This document shows, piece by piece, positions 38,084 through 49,000 of a stretch of 64,000 nt of DNA. Within the stretch, counting starts at the first letter, position 1. Each line of letters begins with the position of its first letter. This stretch comes from Hydractinia symbiolongicarpus (lineage: Eukaryota > Cnidaria > Hydrozoa > Anthoathecata > Hydractiniidae), in the NCBI RefSeq assembly GCF_029227915.1, contig NC_079884.1:13888001-13952000 (forward strand), written 5' to 3'. Position numbers and translations under genes: made by a program. Under the pieces are notes generated by a model. The model was given only the letters and a program-made list of their open reading frames with translations. It made no database searches and was not told the DNA's origin.

Positions 38084-39975
38084 ACAGAGTTTCTTTTTTA
38101 TGTCTCTATAATTCGAACAAAAATTTTTCCGCGTGAACAAACAATTTCTTTACTCATCTCATAAAGTGTAACTAAGCTAAACATTTTCTTAAACCCATTT
38201 TTTTTAAATCAAATCCCAAGAGACAGTATCAAAGGAAAAGTTGTCATGTGTTCTTGCCTCAATGAAAAACAAGAACTTGATCCCAATAACCGATGGTTTG
38301 ACTTGATAAACTTTCAAAGTTTCACTAAACTGGACTTGATTTAGCGTGGTAAAATCTTTCCTGGAATTGATGGAGAGGAAGAGGTACATTATGTATAAGA
38401 ATAATGAAATTTTCTCAATTTTTGGGTCGAAGGACTATTACCAGAATAGTTTTTACATTTTATAAAACTCCACCAACTGTTTTGTATAAAATATGTTTTA
38501 TACAAAACAGTAGCTTTTTAACATACACCAATATTGATTATTATTTTTTTCTAGATTTTAGCTACATCGGGTAAAAACGTTTCCCTATATAAAACTTGAT
38601 CGATTGTGGGGCCGTACTTACGTACAGGACCCTATTAGGTAACAGTACCATTTTGTAACTGGTTAGGTAATCCTGTGTAACCTCATCTCCCGAGGTCCCT
38701 ACGGGCCGCTTGTTGGATCCCTGTAATTTTTTTTGTGTATATGTTATTAATGTGAATTTCTGTTGTAGTTACGATAATACAAAACGTGATTCTTTAGTTA
38801 TTTCGGATACCGTGTCATTTAATTTCGGGTTCTCACAATGGGCGCTAATTTGATCGGGAGGCGTAGAGATACTAAAAGCAAAGGATAACACTCGTGAAGA
38901 GGCGGTTGGAAATAACAAGTACACTATGTACTTTCTCCTATTCAAATCTCTAGATTCACGTAACAATTTTCAAATGAGTCAACTGATTCGTATTTAAAGA
39001 GTTAAATTTTTTTATGTCAGGATGGGGTGCACATTCAAGAAAGGTGCTCTTCGAACATAGGTACCCTTTTGAGCAGATTCGGTAATTTTGTTTTATTAAA
39101 AATAAAATAAAATCTAATTACATTAAAATTAGATTTTTTCCATAAAGCATAAGTTGTTTTATTTCCAATCCATATTTTTCATGCTCGTGCAAAACGATGA
39201 GCAAGCATAATCTGTTGTAGCAGGTTTGTGGCATCAAACCAAGTTTAGGATGGCGAGGGAGAGGGGATGGTTAAACAATTATGTAGTTAATACTTTATCA
39301 TCAGACTCCACTTGACGCACCAGATAAGATACTGGGATTTTAACCCCCTAGATTGGCAAAAAAGCATCCTCTGCACAAGTCTCTATATTAACCATGGACG
39401 ACAAAGATTGACTGCTATGGTTTTGTTAAGCAGACCTATTTTAATTATTGGGATTATCGAGAAAAGCAGCACGCAGACAACATAATCTTAGGCTTCAACA
39501 ATAAAATTGAGGAACAGCAAGAAATTAATTTTGCAGTAAGTAATTAAAATAGCTATTCTTAAGCCAGATAGAGAAGCTTTGTACATAAAACGTAAGCATT
39601 ATCTCCAACATGGTTCCTCTTTTATTGAATGCATGTCTATTCTTACGACAGAGTAAATGAACAATTTCTCTGCGTTCGTCCAGTTTTCTCGTATAGCTAG
39701 TTGTCAAGGTGATGAACACGTACACACATACGTGTATCTTACAGCATGTCGAACATATGACAGTTTGTTGCTTAGTTATAGTAGAAAAGTTATTTAAGCA
39801 TCAAGGAGGAGATTCAAATAAATGGCTTTGGTTGATTGTATCTTAAACATTGTTTACATGTCTTAAGGCACGCGCATTGCACTCACTGTGCATTTTTCTA
39901 TGTGCAGTTACATTGTTGTAAAACTGCTTCTTATCACGCTACTCCTTCAGCAAAGGAGTTAGTTTTACACACGTA

Positions 39976-40117
39976 TCTATATTATAATACCCGTATACGT
40001 CTGTCTGTCTGTCTGTCACGCAAAATGGTAGCTTAGCTGCGCAAGTAGCGAGACGCACGTGATGCGGTATAAAAAGGACGGGCGAACCCGTGGATTTTTC
40101 CACGGGCTAACAACTAG
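39976..40117 (+). mobile_element. Helitron-like non-autonomous element (142 bp)
   Basis: It begins TCTATATTATAATACCCG after an A. It carries a GTCT microsatellite and a perfect hairpin (CCCGTGGATTTTTCCACGGG), then CTAACAA and a terminal CTAG followed by T. A 5' TC, a hairpin about 10 nt before a 3' CTRR, and insertion between A and T are the Helitron signature. The internal microsatellite is typical of Helentron/DINE-like short elements. No coding capacity. Confidence 0.7.
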
Positions 40118-40728
40118 TGTAGATAATTATACTATGAGTGCACAAACATACGCAAGAACAAACTTTTCACTAAACAGAAAATTTACAAAACGGTTGGGTT
40201 TTGCCTACTTTCGAAAATGAATAAGAAAAGTGAAAGGCACCAATTTTACTGTCTTTCGCGAGTTTAAAAAACTTACATATAGGGGGTCGCTAGAGAGGTT
40301 GTTTTGAAAACCCCCTCTAGGGTGTTACGTAAATTGACCAGAAAATGCATCAGGGGGGTGACTCTAGGAGAAATCTAAGCCTATTTCCATACGATGTGAT
40401 GCCTCTATTTTGCGTTAAGATAAATTGATTTGGACACTCATCTCTGTAGGTAGAAATATAAACAACAGATCTAAATTCATTTAAAAAACGAAATATTCCT
40501 TTAAAATTGGTGCTACTTTGGCAAAAAAAAGAAAATATGGTTGAAAAGTGTCTATACGAGACAGAATTGTCCTCTATATAAGATGTTCGTTGCAAGAGGC
40601 AACGAGGGTTAAGCTCCAAAAAAATATTGTGTTATTATTCACTGCTCAAATTCTAAGATTTGATCTTTCTAGTTGACATTGCGAAGTTGCTTGTTTAGTT
40701 GAACCTTTGAACGAGTCATTAGTTATTA

Positions 40729-40854
40729 CTAGTCGTTAGCCCGTGGAAAAATCCACGGGTTCGCCCGTCGCAGCTAAGCTACCATTTTGCGTGACAGACA
40801 GACGGACGGACGGACGGACGGACGGACAGACGTATACGGGCATTATAATATAGA
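40729..40854 (-). mobile_element. Helitron-like non-autonomous element, inverted copy (126 bp)
   Basis: Reverse orientation of the 39976-40117 element: CTAG at 40729, the same hairpin, a GACG/GACA microsatellite, and TC at the far end (40853-40854). The microsatellite is expanded and diverged (GACG repeats). Confidence 0.7.
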
Positions 40855-41130
40855 TAGTTATTTCTACATAACAACAAAAGCAGATCACAAACAAGAAAAA
40901 ATCAAAATATACTTTTTAATAGTGTGACTCTCCACAGTAAATAATAGGCTAAATAATTCCCTTTAGAAATTGGTTCCTTACAAAATTATTAAAAAAAAAA
41001 AAAAAATCGGTCCTGGGCCAATTTGGTGCTCTATATTTATTTAACAGACATTTTCCTCAAAATGCTAATCTGATGTCCAATGAAAGCAGAACAGACAAAA
41101 ACAGATCAACATAACCAAATTTTTTATAGC

Positions 41131-41214
41131 CAACCTCGTTCCCAGTGTATTTTGCCCTGTTGATATACTCCATAATAACGGCTCAGGGGCCACAAGACCC
41201 TGGGGACAAGGTTG
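41131..41214 (+). mobile_element. 84-bp palindromic-ended element
   Basis: The ends CAACCTCGTTCCCAG and CTGGGGACAAGGTTG are inverted repeats matching at 13 of 15 positions. The centre ATAACGGCTCAGGGGCC recurs inverted at 12768-12849. More decayed relatives are seen near 45121-45215 and 61350-61395. No coding capacity; a MITE-like family. Confidence 0.55.
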
Positions 41215-42354
41215 TTCAATAGCGTGACTTTCGACTATAAGTCATATAGCTGTGCATTTGTGATAGCGAGTTCATGCAGCGCCTGCGTCTTGATTTTTTG
41301 TTTTAAATATGCTATGATCACGTAAAACCGAAAACTTACAGCATTATTTTTAACGAAGGATAAAATGGAAAATATTTCGCCAGAATAAAAGTAAGATATT
41401 TCGGAATAACGACACTCTAAAATAAAAACGGGACAATTAATTCGAGGTACGATAATGACCAATCAAAGCATATATAAAAATAACTGTTTAAAAAAAAATT
41501 TTATTGTCGAAAGGCCCTGGCGTGTTTTGGAGACGTAGCACCAGTTACCGTTAGCTACTACCAGATCTTCCATTTGGGTTATAAAAACATCCTCCAGAAT
41601 TAGATTTTTAATGAAAGATAAAAAGGTAAAAACATATTACCTAACCGTAAGATATCTTCATTCGAGTATTTTAAAATCTCAGCATTTGGTATAAATAAAA
41701 AACACGTGCTCCAAAGTCAAGGTGTAAAATCCAATTTGTGAGATGTTATGCTTTGTATGATTTTCAGAACGTATCTCAAATCTTATTCTCATCTATTTGA
41801 TTAATAATTCTTGCCAGACATGACAGCGAGTGTTGTTAGCGCTTAATTAGACGAGTAATTCCAAGTTGTTATTAGTTTAAGACGTGCATATCATGTTGTT
41901 ATGGGCCACCGGTACATACTTCTTACAAGCTTTCTGATATGCTGTTCTATAATTGACTTAAATAAAACAATACATTGCCAAAAGTAGCTTCCGCGTTTAG
42001 GTTGTGTGAATCCACAGGACAGCCTAAGAGAATTAATGTCATCAAGCATAATCCCAAATTAATTCATCTTATCATGCATAATCTAAGATTCCCACTAGCA
42101 TCCACGTGCTTGTCCAAATTAATCGTGACATACTTCAGGTGTTTTGGGCTAACCTTACCTCTTGTGCCAGCTTTATTTCCTATATAAAGGACTGCATATT
42201 TTTGGAGTAGCAAATCATTAAAAGCGTATAGAGAAAATCGAAGAAGGAATACTTTAAAATTTTATTGACAGTTTAAGATATATTACCTGTTAGTACGTTA
42301 ATATAATTGATATATTCTGATAACCTGTTAGAGATTTACAAAAACTAAAAAGCA

Positions 42355-43646
42355 ATGGTAAGCATAATAATTTTTTCCTTCGAAATGTATTATTTTTATA
42401 TTGCAAGATTTGACGCATAAATTACCTACAATCTTGGTATATGTGTAGGTAGAAAATACGGTTACTTTCGAAGTTCCTCCTATTTCATTTTGCGCATTAC
42501 ATGCCTCTCTTTATTATTTGTGTTGTAGAAAATTAAAGAAATAGTTGGTGTTGTATTGCAAACTAAACGTCTGTTAACAACATCTGGAATTCACCATTAT
42601 GCTGCAGTAGCCAGTGGTATGCCATTACCAGTTTTCACTGGAGAAAAAACGGCTATACTGTGTCCTGGTCAAGGTGCGCAATATGTTGGTATGTTAAAAA
42701 ATTTAAACTCCGGCATTGAAGAGCCTCTGCGCGAAATAACTTCGGAAATATTGGGTTATGATTTGGTGAATATTTGTCAGATGGGACCAAAAGAAGTTTT
42801 GGACAGGTTAGCAAATTTGTAAAAGTATTTTTTTCCGCGACTAAACGTTTAGAATCCAAAGCTTTCTAGTGGATTAACACTACGTATGTAGTTTAGTAAA
42901 TTTATCCTGATTTTTTTTTTTAGTTGAAGTCAAACGTTTTTTATTTAAAAATCTACCGCACAGTTGTTTCAAAGGACGTTTCCGAGATTTTCAAAATGAT
43001 AGAAAACCCTACACTTTTGTTATTATTGGCCGTTGCATTGCGATAAAAAAAAAATTAATAATAGTTACAAAAACAGTTGGGATTATTTTTAAAGAAGTCA
43101 AATTTTTTATAATTGCTGACAAGGAATATTGTATGTTTTTACTATTTTAATATTTAGAACTTTATATACTCAACCTGCTGTGATGGTAGCATCAGTATTG
43201 GGATATTACAAGCTGAAAGAAAGGTTGAGGCGGAAACATGATGTAGACAATTTTAATGTAAGCTTTCAAACTTTTTTTTTTTATTTATCAAAAATTAAAT
43301 CTTTCAAAATGTCTTCTAGATTTAGCAATGTAGCTTCTGAATTTTTGCTAAACTTCATTCCAAGGGTTCGTGCCTTCTAGCTGTCTTCTTTGTGTCTTAG
43401 AAAAGCTAAACTTTTTATTTTTCTCCATTTTTCATTTCACTGATATTTTAATCTTGTCACTAAAAAATCATTTTCTTAGTAAGCTCAGTAATGTCTGAAA
43501 TTTCTTTGTATGATAGGTTGGTTTTGTAATTGGGAATAGCGTAGGGGAGGTTGCCGCGCTTTGTATTGCAAATTGGATCACTTTCGAAGAAGGTAAACAT
43601 ACGTTTTGATAAATATCACAACATTTTCAGTTTTTTTTTATAGCAT

Positions 43647-43680
<34 letters not shown>

Positions 43681-44487
43681 CATGATGCAAAAATTAAAAA
43701 AAATTCTCCTCTTTAATTAAATAGCATTACACGTTATAAAGGCTAGAACAGAATCAATGGACAAAGCTGTAAAGATGGCGGAGTCTGGAATGGTCGCTGT
43801 ACATGGCCTTGACTTTGATGAACTGAATCAACTGTGTTCAGATTTAACGAAAGAAGCAGAAAATCCAGAAAAACACATTTCACTAGCAGTAGAGCGTTTC
43901 TATAAAAGTGGCGCGTTAGGCGGTTCCAATGATTTGGTGGAAAAAGTATTAAACCGGGAACATGTTCTTGTGAGTATACAATTCCTTCATCCTCTTTTTA
44001 TTCTCATGGCTTTATCACACTAATAATCAAGAAATAAATTCAATATGGCATTTAGATTATTGACACTTTATGCTTCTAGTAATTTGCTGAAAAAAAAAGT
44101 TTGTGTTTTGTTTAGCTGAAAAACCAATCAAAGGTAAAAATATCAAAAATGTTTATGAGTGCGGCATTCCATACGCCGTACATAAATCCCGCAATAGAAG
44201 AGTTTTACGACGCACTTTGTACCGTAAACATCACTCCTAACGATACTACGCTTATTTCGAATGTTACGGCAGAAAAGTATACAAATAAAAACGAGGTTGC
44301 GGAATTAATGGCACGTCAAATTGCCGAACCTGTACGATGGAATACGATCCTGAATAAGTTACGCGGAAAGTACAACTCAGGTGCTGTGGAGAACATATTC
44401 GAAGTAGGAGCTGGTCGACAGTTGAAGAAAATGTACGAAAAACTCGATCGTGATTTATTTGGAAAGGTTGAAACGGTAGATATGTAA
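42355..44487 (+). CDS. MCAT: Malonyl-CoA:ACP transacylase, mitochondrial, 357 aa
   Basis: Coding exons are 42355-42357, 42529-42806, 43158-43257, 43517-43592, 43725-43969 and 44116-44487. Phases close to 358 codons including TAG. The first coding exon is just the ATG, directly before a GTAAGC donor. The enzyme moves malonyl groups from CoA to acyl carrier protein in mitochondrial type II fatty-acid synthesis. The signature is clear: CPGQGAQ (46-52), nucleophile S135 in IGNSVGE, malonate-binding R160 in KARTESM, catalytic H253 in AAFHTP, and EVGAGRQL near the end. The N terminus (about 35 residues, basic, no acidic run) suits a mitochondrial transit peptide. The length is close to the animal norm. 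In S135's motif the usual residue before Ser is replaced by Asn, which seems tolerable since it varies in the family. Confidence 0.93.
43648..43676. repeat. AAT microsatellite in an MCAT intron
   Basis: About nine uninterrupted AAT triplets in the intron 43593-43724. Confidence 0.9.
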
Positions 44488-46038
44488 CTTCCCGTAGTTC
44501 TTTCATCTGTGGTTGCCATATTTGTTTATATCTTCCCCAGTCCTCTAGCTGCTCTTCTTATGTCTACAAATCAGAAATTAGAATCATATTTAAATGATAT
44601 TTTAAAAACTTTTTAACAAGCATCTTTATATATGTTTTTTTTTTAAGAAAAACTTTCTGATCTTTATAATTATAGTAACTGTATTTTGTTTGAGCGCAGT
44701 ATAACTGCTAAGGATGCCTGAAGAAGGCCATGTGTGCCGTGTAACGACAAATCTTTGGGCTTTATGTTATATTTTTTATACTATTTTCCTATATATTTTT
44801 ATCTATATTTATTGCGTAAGTGTTTGTATTTAATAATTGTCATCCTAGCTATGTTCATATGTTTGTATTTTACTTATATATTTGTACAATATTTTACATA
44901 GGGAATTGTTTATATTGTTTTTTCGAAAAATATATCAACATGAAACTTTTCAAAACACGTTTTTTTTTTCTTTTTTGTTTTGTATTTTTGAGATTTCGTT
45001 AGTTTCTCAAATTTGACCTTTTCATGCTAATTTTGATGTAACATGTTCTCGATGAAGAAGTAAAAATAAACGGAAACAGGGAGGGTCTTTTCATTAAAAG
45101 CGCGGCATCCATCATTCAATTATGCAACCTTGTTACCAGGGCGTTTAGCCTTTATGATTAACGCGATGGATCGTATGTAATAATGGCTTAGAAGCAAAGA
45201 GATCCTGGAGACAAGAAGGACAAATTTAAAGGAAGATTAAGCATTGTATAAGGTTCAGGCTCAATTGAAAGCGAAGGAAAATTTAAAACAAAACTTTATT
45301 CCACAAAATGGACTCGGCAATACTAACAAATTCTGTTATTTTCCACTTTAGCGTCGTTGCGAAGTTAACATCGGGATGTTTTGCTAACCTAAACTAGCTT
45401 TTAATAAATTGGATAAATAAATCACAAGACTAGATAGAAATCTGTGATTTGAACATATCACAGTCAATTTTTTGTTAGGTGGTTTCAGGAAATATGGCTT
45501 CGTGGCTTTTATACGAGATAGTCCTGGCCACAACAAGCGAAGCCATGGTAGCGGAAAATAGATATGCGTCATGGACCGCTTGCATTGCAGAAAAAAGCGT
45601 CAAGGATGTGATATTAAAGTTTACATGCTGCATCAGCATATTTGTTTCTTTTCTTTCCTTGCTGCATGCAATTTAGAAATGTCCAACATCAAAATTCACT
45701 TTGTTTCGCAATAATGGTCTTCTTGATATGATACGTCGGAAAGTAAAGTCATAATGATACGTCAGAAAATATTTTCGTCGTCCTCATCAAAAAGACAAAA
45801 AACCCTCTGGGGACGAGGGTGGGGTAAAGCATCTTCTGAAAACATTGCTTATACCTTAACATGTTCAAGAAATAATAAACCCTGATTGACTCATAATAAT
45901 ATTTTTCCTCTATCCTCTCCTCTCCCAACCCGTTTGATCCTAAAGGATTGGGTAACTTTCCAAGGAACCTCTCTCAGGGCTGTTGTGCCAGTTTTGGCTT
46001 TCGCTTACCGGGAATTCAGACAAAAACCATAAACAAAG
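44488..46038. other. Intergenic sequence between MCAT and TBC1D13
   Basis: No gene is supported. At 44700-44760, GATGCCTGAAGAAGGCC and a nearby CGAC motif resemble the 3' tail of certain retroelements. 45121-45215 looks like a decayed CAACCTTGT-ended element. The genes on either side are in tandem on the plus strand, so this space holds the MCAT 3' UTR and the TBC1D13 promoter. Confidence 0.45.
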
Positions 46039-49000
46039 ATGGCGTCTTACAAGCAAAGGTATGAACTTCTCGTCTACTTTTGGCTGGCTTTTTGTCCAGT
46101 TTTTAGGGAGATATATACTTAAATATAACGACTTTACACGTTGTAAGTAAAAAAGAAAGGAATCCAGGAGTTAATTTTATTCGTACGTTTGCTAACCAAC
46201 AAGCTATAACCACAGCTCACTGGTGCATGGCATGGATGATATGATGAATGACACGAGCTAGCTAGCTAGCTAGCTAGCTGTAAAAAACCCCTAATAAAAG
46301 GACAATTTTTGATCTACCAATTAGTTATAGCTATTATACTGATCTTATTAGAAGAATGAAGCAACTAGTTAAATAATTAATCTATATTGACAATTTGAAA
46401 AATGTTCAGCAAGTCTGTTGTCTGTTGTTCTTTTTGTCAGTCAGGGAAATCCTCTTAATTAAGCTGTATAGCTTAATTTGTAGATCTCCTAAATAAGCTG
46501 TATCATGCAGCTTAATTAGGTGACATATATCTAAATTAGGAGGTAGAAAAAGTTTCCCCCGATTTCTCAAAGAATGTAAATGTTAGCAGAATCACTGCTG
46601 CTGCTCTTTCATATTGTCAGTTTGACCACTACATTATAAAAAAAACAATGGTATATTCAGCACCCTGGGTTCAAAAGATATGAAAAGAAACAATGGTTCA
46701 TTTTAGTGATAGTCTGTTTAAGCTGTACTACATCCTAGTTAGAATGTCACGTCACATGATCATGCAGACTATTTAAGCAACCATTTTTTAAATTTCAAAT
46801 TTAGCCAATCTCTGGGGTGCTACCAAAAAACTAATGTATTGGAGATGTTTATATGCACGTAAATATTGGATTTATTCAGTTAGATAGATGCTAAACTTCA
46901 GTTAAATGTGTGTTTTTGACGATCAAGGTTTTGTACACTTTAACTAAGCTGTAAAATGATTAATTAGACGGTATCATACATCCTAATTAAGCTGACATCC
47001 AAATTAAGCTGTACAGCTTAATTAAAAACATTTCCCTGACTGTTTGCTTGTTTTTAATAGTAAATTTAAAGAGTTAGAATTAAAATATTTATTGTTAGAG
47101 TCACCCTACTAACCCTATTTTGTTGCAATTCTAGACATTATACAGAGTCAGAATAACTGACTTTGATTCCCCTTGGCGGGATTCAATATGGGCGAGTAAA
47201 TGTTACCATAGCCCTTCAGGAGAATTTGGGAATGGGACACTGTGTGGGCCGTTGAATATTGCAGGGAGTTGTCTGGTAGACTGCAGATCCTAATTGGATC
47301 TACCTATAGCTCAAAATAAAAATTAAATACTCTAGGACTCCCCATCTAAGCCATGGCCCCTCCTGGAAATAATAGACAGGGCACATACCTTGATGTTTTT
47401 GAGGCTAGATATGTAAAATATGCACATCTATCTATGCTTGTTGTTTCCCCACAATAATTACCATCTATTATTATTTTCCTTTGTTTTAAAATGCCAGCCA
47501 TGGGTCAAAGCCATGAGAACAAGTTTAAATTAGCACAAACAAATCTATTGAAATAAGGCGCCCAAGTTATTTCATATCAGTGTGTAAAGGTTACCCCTCA
47601 AAGAAAAAAATGTTGGCTCCTTTGGAAGTAGTAACTATTATATAATATGACATTCTTTTTGTCTCAAACTCTGTTCGTGTGATGACAGAAGTATGCACAT
47701 TATAAAGATTGGAATGAACAGTGATTTTTATGCTCCCTAAATCTTTTTTGTCATTTTAGAAGGAAACACGGGGATCCAATTTTTTTTATATAAAAACCTA
47801 TTTTGGGCATATCTTTTCTTTAATCCATATTTTTAATGGAAGACACTATGACTGTTGCCCAATTAATTTAGTTATGTTGCTGCAGTCCTGGTTAACCTTA
47901 CCACACTATAAATGTGATCATCCATTTAGAAATCATTTCCCACATGTTTTAAGAAGTGTTGGGTGAGACAGATTATATATAGCTATTGTCAACTGTAATG
48001 TTAAATGTTATCATGACTTAAACCACCTTCAAAAGTTCCAAGAAAATTAGCAGAGTCATACTTATGTAATTTGATCAGGCTGTATCTGGAGAACCTTAGA
48101 ACTGTATCTAGAGAACCTTGAAATGATATCAGGTGTGTGGATGTGATTGCTCACTCTAAAGTGAACAACTTTAAGTTGCAATGTTCTTTTTTAAAATAAA
48201 TTTCCCACAACTTTGTTTAAAACCATATCGTTGAAGCTGAAACTGCTCTAAACTTTGTAAGCCAAAAAATAGTTATGTGAAACACTTAGACATGCTCAAA
48301 CATTAAACTTAGGTTTATCGATACTTTAGTTGCAGTGATCATACACCCTCCATTTTCACATGCCTAAGCCTGCAGAGGCGAAATCAGTCTGTTGATAAGT
48401 CCTGGGCTGAATGTTGACATTGTCAAGTTATAATGCAATATATCATATAGGACATTGATTACAAACTTAACAGCGCTAACGTTTTCCATTTTCTATACAA
48501 GACAATATAAATGTGAAAAAACAATATTACATAACCCTTTCTGCTTGTACTGTATATTTTAAAATATACTTTTATTTTTATTGTTTTAGGCTGGAACAGT
48601 TTGAACTGATGTTAAAAGAACCACGTATTGACATTAAAAAGTGTAGAAAATTTTGTTTTGAAGGTAATTTTGGTTATTGCAAAAGATCTTTTAAACACCC
48701 AACTAAAACAGCCACCCTTTAAATTAAATGCCCAAGTTAAAAAAAAAAAACCAGATCTTAAAACACAACCCTGCAATTTAAATTAATACAAACTTATGTA
48801 AAAAATTTATTGCTAAACAATTTTTAATTTTTTTTTTAGTTACTAAAACATGACTTTCTGAAGATTAACTATTAGTGCATTTACTGAAATATATATTAAA
48901 CTTATAATTCCGATATACTGCAAAAACAATTTTTTTCTTATACATCTCAATGTTTTCAACATTGTTTCATCTTTAATTTCTTCCTAGTCTTCATTTTCAA

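Larger units (their letters stand above)
33369..38700. repeat. 5,332-bp direct duplication, right copy
   Basis: Near-identical to 11136-16467. Its left edge begins immediately after the terminal base of a transposon TIR (33368), and its right edge continues into unique sequence starting ACGGGCCGCTTG. Together with the left copy, this implies that the uninterrupted host order was left flank, this segment, right flank, before the transposon array appeared. Confidence 0.95.
38701..42354. other. Intergenic sequence between the duplication and MCAT
   Basis: Unique AT-rich sequence without a supportable gene. It holds two Helitron-like elements (39976-40117 and 40729-40854), one small palindromic element (41131-41214) and a poly-A run near 40980. 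The MCAT promoter and 5' UTR should lie in the last few hundred bases. Confidence 0.5.

Noticed and set aside
11136-38700. Giant LTR retrotransposon with 5.3-kb LTRs
   Set aside because: No TG...CA ends, primer binding site, polypurine tract, gag or reverse transcriptase. The interior is a tandem DNA transposon with its own TIRs, and the two outer borders lack a target duplication.
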